A program made the position numbers and the translations under genes. From contig NZ_FOLN01000006.1 of the NCBI RefSeq assembly GCF_900112395.1, positions 124,001 to 188,000 on the forward strand: 64,000 nt of DNA. Direction: 5' to 3'. Below, piece by piece: positions 9,355-18,000 of the stretch (position 1 is its first letter; the number at the start of each line of letters is the position of its first letter). The notes under the pieces are model-generated. The model was not told the DNA's origin, made no database searches, and was given only the letters and a program-made list of their open reading frames with translations. The stretch is from Algibacter lectus (GTDB lineage Bacteria; Bacteroidota; Bacteroidia; Flavobacteriales; Flavobacteriaceae).

Positions 9355-9386
9355 AAAGACCATCTAAAAATTTTAGATGGTCTTTT
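9355..9386 (-). terminator. Terminator of pruA
   Basis: This is a perfect palindrome with 16-nt arms (AAAAGACCATCTAAAA and its complement) directly after the pruA stop, with T runs on both sides. It forms a 12-bp or longer stem and is likely bidirectional. Confidence 0.85.
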
Positions 9387-9406
9387 AAAAATATATGTTT
9401 TAAGAT

Positions 9407-11035
9407 TTATTCTCCTAAAAATGGGTAACGGTAATCTTTAGGTGTTACAAACGTTTCTTTTATCATTCTTGGTGACACCCAACGTAATAAGTTTTGTGCA
9501 CTTCCAGCTTTATCATTAGTTCCAGATGCTCTTGCGCCTCCAAATGGTTGCTGTCCTACAACGGCACCGGTTGGTTTATCATTAATATAGAAGTTTCCTG
9601 CCGCATTTTGTAAAGCTTCAGTTGCCTGAGTTACTGCATATCTATCGGTAGATAAAATAGCTCCAGTTAATGCATAATCACTTGTTTCATCAACTAACTT
9701 TAATGTTTCCGCGTAAGCGTTATCCTCATACACGTAAATAGTAATTACAGGGCCAAATAGCTCTGTACTCATAGTTGTATATTTAGGGTTTGTTGTAAGT
9801 ATAACAGTTGGCTCTATAAAGTAACCTTTGCTTTTATCATAACCTCCACCAACAATAATTTCTGCATCAGCATCTGCTTTAGCCTGATCAATATATTTAG
9901 CTAATTTATCAAAAGAACCCTCGTGAATAACAGCAGTAATAAAGTTACTCATATCTTCTGGAGAACCCATTTTAAAAGAGTTTACATCTTCTATCACAAA
10001 ATTCTTTACATCACTCCATAAACTTTTTGGAATGTAAGCACGAGATGCCGCACTACATTTTTGACCTTGAAATTCAAATGCTCCACGAACAATTGCCGTT
10101 GCAACTTGCTTAGCATTTGCCGATTTGTGAGCTACAATAAAATCTTTCCCTCCTGTTTCTCCAACAATTTTTGGGTACGTTTTATAAGTATGGATGTTAT
10201 TCCCTATTTGTTTCCAAAGTTCTTTAAATACATAAGTAGAACCTGTAAAGTGTAATCCAGAAAAATCTGGACTAGCCAATACCGTATCTGTAATCATTAC
10301 TGGATCTCCAAAAACAACGTTAATAACGCCAGCAGGAACACCTGCTTCTTTAAACACATCCATAATAACTTTTGCAGAATACACTTGGCTATCACTAGGT
10401 TTCCAAACTACAACGTTCCCCATTAATGCCATACAAGCTGGTAAATTTCCAGCAATAGCAGTAAAGTTAAATGGTGTTACAGCATATGTAAAACCTTCTA
10501 GTGGGCGATACTCAACACGGTTCCAGGCATCACTTGTGCTTTCTGGTTGCTCCATGTAAATATCCGACATAAACTGTACGTTAAAACGTAAAAAGTCGAT
10601 AAGCTCACAAGCTGCATCAATTTCTGCTTGGTATATGTTTTTAGATTGCGCAATCATGGTTGCTGCATTAATTTTAGCTCGGTATGGACCTGCTATTAAT
10701 TCGGCAGCCTTTAAAAAGATTCCTGCACGTTGCTCCCAAGGTAGTAAACTCCATGTTTTTCTAGCTTCTAGGGCAGTAGCAATAGCATCATCAATATGTT
10801 TTTGCTCTGCTACGTGATAAGTTCCAACCACATGTTTGTGATCGTGCGGAGGAGACATTGTTCTGGTGTTACCCGTTTCAACGTCCTCACCGTTTATGTA
10901 CAAAGGAACGTCCACTTTACTATTAAACATTGTTTTATAAGCCTCTAAAACTTCCGCTCTTTCAGGACTTCCTGGTGCGTAAGATTTTACAGGTTCGTTA
11001 ACAGCAACTGGCACGTTAAAAAAGCCTTTTCCCAT
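9407..11035 (-). CDS. pruA: L-glutamate gamma-semialdehyde (1-pyrroline-5-carboxylate) dehydrogenase
   Basis: This enzyme oxidises glutamate-5-semialdehyde to glutamate with NAD+, the second step of proline breakdown. The 542-residue protein is a monofunctional P5C dehydrogenase of the length found in Bacteroidota and mitochondria. The aldehyde dehydrogenase active site is complete: Asn190 (TPFNFTAIAGNLP), Glu293 (VGETGGKD) and nucleophile Cys327 (EFQGQKCSAASRAYIP). The C-terminal PTGAVVGQQPFGGARASGTNDKAG block is family-typical. The proline dehydrogenase partner gene is not in the window. It is a single-gene transcript with its own terminator. Confidence 0.96.
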   Translation of the reverse strand: MGKGFFNVPVAVNEPVKSYAPGSPERAEVLEAYKTMFNSKVDVPLYINGEDVETGNTRTMSPPHDHKHVVGTYHVAEQKHIDDAIATALEARKTWSLLPWEQRAGIFLKAAELIAGPYRAKINAATMIAQSKNIYQAEIDAACELIDFLRFNVQFMSDIYMEQPESTSDAWNRVEYRPLEGFTYAVTPFNFTAIAGNLPACMALMGNVVVWKPSDSQVYSAKVIMDVFKEAGVPAGVINVVFGDPVMITDTVLASPDFSGLHFTGSTYVFKELWKQIGNNIHTYKTYPKIVGETGGKDFIVAHKSANAKQVATAIVRGAFEFQGQKCSAASRAYIPKSLWSDVKNFVIEDVNSFKMGSPEDMSNFITAVIHEGSFDKLAKYIDQAKADADAEIIVGGGYDKSKGYFIEPTVILTTNPKYTTMSTELFGPVITIYVYEDNAYAETLKLVDETSDYALTGAILSTDRYAVTQATEALQNAAGNFYINDKPTGAVVGQQPFGGARASGTNDKAGSAQNLLRWVSPRMIKETFVTPKDYRYPFLGE

Positions 11036-11164
11036 GATTTTCTATTTTTCGTTATTGAATATTCAGTAAATACACGACAAATCTAATAATTTTAAAATGA
11101 TTTTCAAGATACAAAGACTCATAAAACATCGTTAATTTATAATAAATTATTATAACTGCTTTAA

Positions 11165-11476
11165 CTAATTATCCAAATCGTTTGCTCCCCATTCATCTAA
11201 ACTTCTCAAAATATTTTCTAAAGATTTTCCGCGCTCACTTAATGTATATTCCACTTTGGGTGGCACTACAGGATATACTTTTCTAATAACGAGGCCATCT
11301 TTCTCTAATTCGCGAACCGTTTGTGTAAACATTTTATTAGAAATACCAATAATCTGTTTCTGTAAAACCCCAGAACGCAATGCACCTTCTAAAAGATGAA
11401 ATAATATTAATGGTTTCCATTTTGTACCAATTAAAGTCATGGTATAATTAAGAGGGCAATAATTATTTTTATTCAT
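11165..11476 (-). CDS. HxlR-family winged-helix regulator
   Basis: This is a small DNA-binding regulator of the HxlR/YodB type. The 103 residues show NYCPLNYTMTLIGTKWKPLI, the recognition region GISNKMFTQTVRELEKDGLV, and the wing KVEYTLSERG. Cys7 corresponds to the single N-terminal cysteine that senses quinones, aldehydes or disulfide stress in YodB and HypR (established for those homologues, inferred here). It is transcribed divergently from a VOC-family gene 120 bp away, the usual arrangement for a regulator and its target. The shared gap holds a TAGTA-N4-TACTA palindrome that may be its operator. Confidence 0.93.
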   Translation of the reverse strand: MNKNNYCPLNYTMTLIGTKWKPLILFHLLEGALRSGVLQKQIIGISNKMFTQTVRELEKDGLVIRKVYPVVPPKVEYTLSERGKSLENILRSLDEWGANDLDN

Positions 11477-11514
11477 TTTAAAACATAATCAATTATAAAT
11501 CATTATTTTACTTC

Positions 11515-11542
11515 TTTTAGTAACTATACTACTTTTTAGTAA
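11515..11542. promoter_or_regulatory. Candidate HxlR operator in the divergent gap
   Basis: The inverted repeat TAGTA-ACTA-TACTA occupies 11518-11531, and TTTTAGTAA occurs twice (11515-11523 and 11534-11542). HxlR-type proteins bind such GTA/TAC-containing dyads. The position between the two divergent genes fits a shared operator. This is inference from symmetry and context. Confidence 0.4.
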
Positions 11543-11596
11543 GTTATTGCCAGATTAGCAAATATAACCTTAGTTTGCATAATAAAACTTTGAATT

Positions 11597-12109
11597 ATGA
11601 CTTTAAATAAAAATTATCCAAAATCGTTTTCACACATCGGAATCACGGTTCCGGATATAAAAAAAGCAGTACAATTCTACTCAGAAGTTATGGGTTGGTA
11701 CATTATCATGGAACCTTCTGAAGTAAAAAAAGAAAGCGATACTGCCATCGGGCAAATGTGTATTGATGTTTTTGGTGAAGATTGGGAAAGCTTTGAAATT
11801 GCACATTTATCTACATCTGATGGTATTGGCATCGAACTTTTTTGCTTTCCGCATGGCGTAAAAGAAGCTCCAGAATTTAATCCTTTCAATACAGGATTGT
11901 TTCATTTCTGCATACAAGACCCTGACATTGAAACACTAATAGATAAAATTGTAAAAAACGGCGGTAAACAAAGAATGCCTATTCGCGAATATTATCCAGA
12001 TGATAAACCTTATAAAATGTGCTATGTAGAAGATCCTTTCGGAATTGTTTTTGAAATATACACACATAGCTACGAATTAACTTATTCTTCGGGAGCTTAC
12101 TCCAAATAA
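11597..12109 (+). CDS. VOC-superfamily (glyoxalase/dioxygenase-like) protein
   Basis: The 170-residue protein has two beta-alpha-beta-beta-beta modules. Candidate metal ligands sit at the expected places: His13 (FSHIGITVPD), Glu80 (IGIELFCFP), His103 (GLFHFCIQDPD) and Glu153 (PFGIVFEIYTH). The H-E-H-E set matches the glyoxalase I pattern, but the loops differ from true GloA, so substrates such as thiol adducts or ring-cleavage compounds are equally possible. It is divergent from an HxlR regulator, which suggests induction by an electrophile. It has no signal peptide and is cytoplasmic. Confidence 0.88.
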   Translation: MTLNKNYPKSFSHIGITVPDIKKAVQFYSEVMGWYIIMEPSEVKKESDTAIGQMCIDVFGEDWESFEIAHLSTSDGIGIELFCFPHGVKEAPEFNPFNTGLFHFCIQDPDIETLIDKIVKNGGKQRMPIREYYPDDKPYKMCYVEDPFGIVFEIYTHSYELTYSSGAYSK

Positions 12110-12143
12110 TTTCTAGTTATACAAGGGCGTAAAAGTCTACTTT

Positions 12144-12224
12144 AGTCTCTAAAACCGATTTTTGACTTTCTAAATTTTAAATTTTGAAACATTTTTTCGT
12201 AAGTTGCCAATCGGTTTTCAGACT
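12144..12224. repeat. Inverted repeat in front of the NRDE gene
   Basis: The arms AGTCTctAAAACCGATT (12144-12160) and AATCGGTTTTcAGACT (12209-12224) pair over 10 + 5 bp with one small internal loop, and enclose 48 nt that pair weakly further inward. The element ends 9 bp before the NRDE-gene ATG. It could fold in the mRNA leader or be a degenerate dispersed repeat, and the sequence alone does not decide between these. Confidence 0.6.
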
Positions 12225-12232
12225 ATAAATTT

Positions 12233-12958
12233 ATGTGTACAGTAACTATTTTCCCAACTGAGAATAACGACTTTGTTCTAACCTCTAATAGAGATGAAGC
12301 TCCAAATCGTATTTCTCTTCAACCCGATTTTTATAGCGTTGAAAACACCACCCTTTTATTCCCCAAAGATAAATTGGCTGGCGGAACATGGATTGGCGTA
12401 AGTGAAAAAAACCGACTTATTTGCGTACTCAATGGCGGTTTTGTTATTCATGAAAGAAAAACGGAATACAGAATAAGTCGCGGTGTAGTTGCTAAAGATT
12501 TTTTAGTTGCCGACAATATTGAAATTTGTATTGAAAACTACAACTTCGAGGATATTGAACCTTTTACTATTGCAATTTCCGATTGGAATTCTAATTTAAA
12601 ATTTTACGAACTCGTTTGGGATGGTAACACTAAACATTTTACACAACTACCTTTAGAGCCAAAAATTTGGTCGTCGGCCACGTTATACAATCCCTCCATG
12701 AAAACCGAACGTTTACAATGGTTTAACGACTATAAAAAAGAAAACGTATTAACTTCGGAATCTATTTTAACGTTTCATAAAACGGCGGGTAAAAACAATA
12801 TGGATTATGGTACCGTAATGGACCGAGGCACAGTAAAAACCACAAGTATTACACAAGTTAAAAAAACAAATAGCAACGTAAGTATGCGTTACGAAAGTTT
12901 ACAAAACCAAACTATTTCTACCAAAACATTAAAAACACCTCAAATAGTTAATGGATAA
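12233..12958 (+). CDS. NRDE-family (TANGO2-like) protein
   Basis: This protein is named for the NRDE motif, seen here at residues 19-22 (LTSNRDEAPNR). The start MCTVTIF places a Cys at position 2. In this family that residue is suspected to become an N-terminal nucleophile of an Ntn-hydrolase-like fold, related to eukaryotic TANGO2, whose biochemical role is unsettled. Further family blocks are AGGTWIGVSEKNRLICVLNGG and the C-terminal DYGTVMDRGTVKTTSITQV. At 241 residues it has normal length and no signal peptide. The next gene starts inside it (8-bp overlap), so the two are translated together. Confidence 0.92.
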   Translation: MCTVTIFPTENNDFVLTSNRDEAPNRISLQPDFYSVENTTLLFPKDKLAGGTWIGVSEKNRLICVLNGGFVIHERKTEYRISRGVVAKDFLVADNIEICIENYNFEDIEPFTIAISDWNSNLKFYELVWDGNTKHFTQLPLEPKIWSSATLYNPSMKTERLQWFNDYKKENVLTSESILTFHKTAGKNNMDYGTVMDRGTVKTTSITQVKKTNSNVSMRYESLQNQTISTKTLKTPQIVNG

Positions 12959-13946
12959 TACCGGAATTATTTTAACACTCGCCTACCCTGACACCATTGT
13001 TATGGTTTCCGATGAATGGTTTTCTCCATTTTTAAGATTTGTAGGGGTTGGAAAAAAGAATTATTTGCGTGCTGGTCATGCTGCTTTAGTTTTAATTGAA
13101 AAAGAAACAGGTGTTCTAGAATATCACGATTTTGGACGTTACATAACCCCAGAACCCAACGGACGTGTTCGAGGTAGAGATACTGATAACGAATTACATT
13201 TCCCGCTAAAAGCAGAGATTAAAGATGATAAAATATTGAATTTAGACGAAATTTTAAAGTTTTTAGCCACACACCCTAAATTAACTCATGGAGAGGGTAA
13301 TTTGATTGCCTCGGTTTGTAATGTTATAGACTACAAAAAAGCAAGAACGTTTATTACCAACATGCAAAACGAACATTTTATTCGTTATGCCGCCTTTATT
13401 AAAAATGCTAGTAATTGCGCTCGTTTTGTTTGCGATGCTTTAATTGCCTCTGTTACAGAACCAAAAATGCAAAAAAATATAGAAAACTCGAAGTGGTTTA
13501 CACCAAGTACGGTTGGCAATGTGCTACTAGCTAATACAGGACCGCATGTTTTTAAAGTATCGGAAACTGGTAAAATTTCAAAATTTAAAGGTTCGCAAAA
13601 GAGTGAAAATTTACGTTGTTTTTTAGATAAACTTAAAGATCATAAAGTAAACCTCATTGGTACTTTAACCCCCAAACCAGTTAACGGCACGCATCAAAAG
13701 GCGCAATGGTTATCTGGCATTGCTGCTGGAGCATGGTTTGAACTGCATGAAACGAAAAATGCTTTAAACTATAGATTTAGGCGTGTTTCTCCTTACGGAA
13801 ATATAGATGTAGATACCTTTTTCAAAATTGAAAATGAAGGGTTTAATTTTAATCAAACTTTTGAATTTGTGCCTTATTCTAACTGCAAATTCTTTCATAT
13901 AAAACAAAATGAAACTATTTATAGATTTAACAGAATAGACGACTAA
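12951..13946 (+). CDS. Uncharacterised protein, possible permuted papain-fold hydrolase (DUF6695-like)
   Basis: I believe this is the family annotated as DUF6695 in Flavobacteriaceae, but cannot confirm it. The 331 residues have no signal peptide. An N-terminal strand segment, RAGHAALVLIEKETGVLEYHD, contains His43 and His59. It is followed later by NASNCARFVCDALIA with Cys156 at the start of a helix. A His in a GHA-type strand preceding a Cys in an NC.RF helix is the order seen in permuted NlpC/P60-like (papain-fold) enzymes such as the DUF4105 and LRAT-like groups, so a cysteine amidase or peptidase role is plausible (inference). It overlaps the NRDE gene by 8 bp and ends 10 bp before a convergent gene. 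Confidence 0.75.
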   Translation: MDNTGIILTLAYPDTIVMVSDEWFSPFLRFVGVGKKNYLRAGHAALVLIEKETGVLEYHDFGRYITPEPNGRVRGRDTDNELHFPLKAEIKDDKILNLDEILKFLATHPKLTHGEGNLIASVCNVIDYKKARTFITNMQNEHFIRYAAFIKNASNCARFVCDALIASVTEPKMQKNIENSKWFTPSTVGNVLLANTGPHVFKVSETGKISKFKGSQKSENLRCFLDKLKDHKVNLIGTLTPKPVNGTHQKAQWLSGIAAGAWFELHETKNALNYRFRRVSPYGNIDVDTFFKIENEGFNFNQTFEFVPYSNCKFFHIKQNETIYRFNRIDD

Positions 13947-13956
13947 ACAGATACAT

Positions 13957-14910
13957 CTAAAGCTTTAAAACAGCTTCTTTTTGCTTTTGGAACACCTTAA
14001 TTTTTGGCAACTCAGCAATTGCTAAATCAATATACTTTAAAGCTTTTTCTTTATTTTTTTGATGGGTTTCTATTTGAGCCAATCGGTAATAAGCCCAAGC
14101 TTTTGGCACACCATCTTTCGCAGAATAATGTTGAATATATTGATTTAAACAAGCTTCTCCTTTCTCCAGTTCAACGTTATATTCCGCAGCAACTTTTCCT
14201 ATTTGGTAGTGTAATGCATTACGCTTATGCTTAGCTTCGGCTTGTTCTATATTTTTTATGGCATCTTCAGGTCTTTTTTCATTTTCATAAAAAGCAGTTA
14301 ACTTATCAAAACAGTTTAGCGATCCACCTTCGGCTATAGCCATTTTATAAAATTTTTCGGCAAGTTTAGGTTCGTCGTCATATTCATAAATATAACCTTT
14401 AGCCAAATAGCCATCTACTTTAGAAAGCACTTCAAGTTCCTCAGCATATTGCAAAGACTTACTTCTACTTCCACCTAAAACTCCGGGTAATTGCATGTAG
14501 AGTTCTACTAAAGCCCAACGCGTATCAATATGGGTTGCATCTAATTCCGCGGCCTTTAAAAATGCTCCTTTAATATCGCCTATTAATCCTAATGCGGTAA
14601 ACTTACTTACCGATAGAGCCTTCATACCTAAAGCACCTCCATATTTATAATGATAATTGGCTGTGTTAGGTTTACTTTCAACAAGTTTTTTATAATTATC
14701 AATAGCATGATCCCATTGTTTTTGATGTCCATAAACATCTCCTAATAATTCAATCGCTTGCAAATCGTTAGGCGTATTTTCTAAATATTGAATAAGTAAA
14801 GGCTCGACTTTTTGATAGTGCTTCTTACGAACGAGCTCTTCAAAATCGGTAATAGGCGATTGAGAAAAGGCCATAATTGGTAATAACAGAAATATCAAAA
14901 ATTTATTCAT
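13957..14910 (-). CDS. Secreted TPR-repeat protein, 317 aa
   Basis: A signal peptide (MNKFLIFLLLPIMAFSQ) precedes an array of TPR-like helical hairpins covering most of the protein, for example LQAIELLGDVYGHQKQWDHAIDNY, ANYHYKYGGALGMKA and AWAYYRLAQIETHQKNKEKALKYID. No catalytic motif is visible. It is likely a periplasmic scaffold. It is divergent from the alpha-2-macroglobulin gene with a 140-bp gap, so the two could share regulation. It is not a close paralogue of the other TPR protein in the window. Confidence 0.88.
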   Translation of the reverse strand: MNKFLIFLLLPIMAFSQSPITDFEELVRKKHYQKVEPLLIQYLENTPNDLQAIELLGDVYGHQKQWDHAIDNYKKLVESKPNTANYHYKYGGALGMKALSVSKFTALGLIGDIKGAFLKAAELDATHIDTRWALVELYMQLPGVLGGSRSKSLQYAEELEVLSKVDGYLAKGYIYEYDDEPKLAEKFYKMAIAEGGSLNCFDKLTAFYENEKRPEDAIKNIEQAEAKHKRNALHYQIGKVAAEYNVELEKGEACLNQYIQHYSAKDGVPKAWAYYRLAQIETHQKNKEKALKYIDLAIAELPKIKVFQKQKEAVLKL

Positions 14911-15050
14911 AGATTTTAGTTCGAAAATGCAAAGTTAAACTTTCTGCCTTACTCTAAAAATGGTTAACTTCACTCAATAAACGAAACCGTTCACGCATTG
15001 GTATATTTTGGAACGGCTTTTGTTCATATTTTAGAGACAAATTTAATGCA

Positions 15051-18000
15051 ATGAAAAACACACTATCTATATTAATGGTTATATTATTTTCACACTTTTC
15101 TCCTGCTCAAAGCCCTAATTACGACAAATTATGGCAAGATGTAGCAAAGTTTGAAGCTGAAGGTTTACCCAAATCGGCTTTAAAAGTGGTTGAAAACATC
15201 GAAAAAATTGCCAAAACCAATAAAAACCAAGCCCAAACTATAAAAACTATGCTTTTTAAAAGCAAGTTTGCTATAGTATTAGAAGAAGATGCTCAACTTG
15301 ATATTATTAACGATTTTAAATCAAACATAGCAACTAGTGAATTTCCTACTAAAAACATCCTAGAGAATGTTTTAGCCAATTTATATTGGCAATATTACAA
15401 GCAAAACCGATGGAAATTCTATAACAGAACACAAACCACTGAAAAGGTTGATGCTACAGATTTTAGAACTTGGGATTTACAAACGCTGTTTGATGAAACA
15501 CACCTACATTTTCAAAATTCGCTAGCAAACGGTTTAATGCTTCAGCAAGAAGATTTAAAACAATTTGCAGCTATTTTAACGGAACAAAAAGATTCTAAAA
15601 TTTACAGACCAACACTGTTTGATTTTTTAAACCATACCGCTCTAGAGTTTTATAAAACTAATGAAACTCAAATCACCAAACCTGCATATAAATTTGAAGT
15701 TGATAACGAAAAACTTCTAAGTGATGCTAAGACTTTCACTGAATTAACAATAACATCGAAAGATTCTAGCTCGCTACAATTACAGGCTTTAAAAATTTAT
15801 CAAAACTTAACTCGTTTTCATTTAAAAGACAAATCTCCTTTTGCCTTAGCCGATGTTAATATTGAGCGCTTAAAATTTGTAAACGAACATGCCACTTTTA
15901 ATAACAAAGAAACCTTACTACTCGATGCTTTAAAAGCAGAAAATAAAGAACATAAAAAACACGAAGTTTCTGGCCTTTATGATTTTGAAATTGCACAAAT
16001 TTACTACCAACAAAGTAATACCTATAATCCAAAAACAAGCAATACATATAAATGGAAAGCTAAAGAAGCATTAGAAATCTGCGATGCAGTTATCGCTAAA
16101 TTCCCAAAAAGTAATGGGGCAGAAAAGTGTGAAGTTTTAAAAGCTATCATTAACCGTACGCAACTTCAGCTAACTAGTGAAGCGTTTTTACCGGTTCAGC
16201 AAAACGGACGTATTTTTGTGCAATACAAAAACTTAAACCATCTTGAATTTAATGCCTATAAAATAACCGAAAAACAATTTGAAAAATTTCTGACACTTTA
16301 TAATAGTGACGATCAATGGGATTTTATTAAGCCATTAAAATCTACTAAAACTTGGGAAAGCACATTAAAAAATGAAAACGATTACCAAAGCCACAGCACC
16401 GAAGTTTTACTTCCTAAACTAGATAATGGCAGATATCTTCTGGTTGCAACTACTAAAAACGCTAGTGATAAAAATTTTTCATTTTCCAACATTCAAATAA
16501 CAAACACGGCTTTAATCGAAACCGAATCGCCTGATTTTAAAATTTTTCAATGTATCGATAGAACAGATGGAGCGCCAATAGCCAATGCTTCGGTAGAATT
16601 AACATACACAGAAAACTATACAAACAAAATAAAAACCGAGCAACATAAAACAAATAGTTTAGGCCAATTTAAAATTAATAAAAAAAGAGAGCATTGGTAC
16701 AGAAATGTAAAACTTAAGGTTGAAAGTAATAATGACTTGGCATACTTTGGCGATTATTATATTAATAGAAGTAATACCCAAAACGAAGAAAAAACAACCT
16801 ATAAATCTTTTTTATTTACAGACAGAAGTATTTACAGACCATCGCAAACCGTATACTTCAAAGCTATTGCTATAAAAAGAGAAAACAATAAATCTGAAGT
16901 TTTAGAAAACCAAAACGTCTTGGTTTATCTCTATAACGTTAATGGTGAAAAAGTAAAAGAATTACAACTAAAAACAAACGATTTTGGCTCGGTTGCTGGT
17001 GATTTTATTTTACCTAACTCAGGTCTAAATGGTGCTTATTATATTGAAATTAATGCCACTTCTAACGGCATCAACTTTAGAAACACAGTAGATTTTTCGG
17101 TTGAAGAATACAAGCGCCCAAAATTTGAAACTCAATTCACTCCCGTTACAGATACTTATAAAGTAAACGATTTGGTTAAAATAACCGGTAAAGCCTTAGC
17201 TTATGCGGGCAGTAATATTACCGATGCCAAAGTAGTTTACACCGTTAAACGCAAAGTGAGATACCCAAGTTGGTATTATTGGTATCGCCCTTATTTTAGC
17301 AGCGAAGCTCAAGAAATAACACATGGAGAAACAAAAACTAATGATAAAGGTGAGTTTGAAATTTCTTTTAAAGCACAGCCAGATCAAAGTATTGATAAAT
17401 CGAGCTTACCAATTTTTAATTATGAAATTACGGCCGATGTTACCGATTTAAATGGAGAAACAAGAAGCGCAAAAACAGTTGTTAACGTAGGTTACCATGC
17501 TTTAATAGCTAATATTATGGTAAATCCTATTTTAGATAAAACTAAAAAAAACAACCAAATTTCTATAAACACACAAAACCTAAATGGCTCCTTTGTTGAC
17601 GCCAAAGGTTATATTAAAATTTATAAATTGAATGCTCCAGACTTTGTATTAAGAACAAGGCCTTGGAATGCTCCAGATTATCAGAATTTTACTTTCGAAA
17701 ATTTTAAAACACTTTTTCCTCACGATGCTTTTCAAGATGAAGATGATTCTAAAAACTGGAAAAAAGGAGATTTAGTTTTTCAAAAGGACTTCAATACAAA
17801 AACAGCCAAAACTTTAGAACTAGGAAACATAAAAAAATGGAAATCTGGTCAATATATTATCGTTCTAGAAAGTGAAGATAAATTTGGACAAACCGTTAAA
17901 GATGAAGCTAGAACAACCTTATTTAGTGATACTGATAAAACATTAGCCGATAATCAATTATTGAGCGTTTCAGCCAATAAAAATCGATATGACATTGGAG

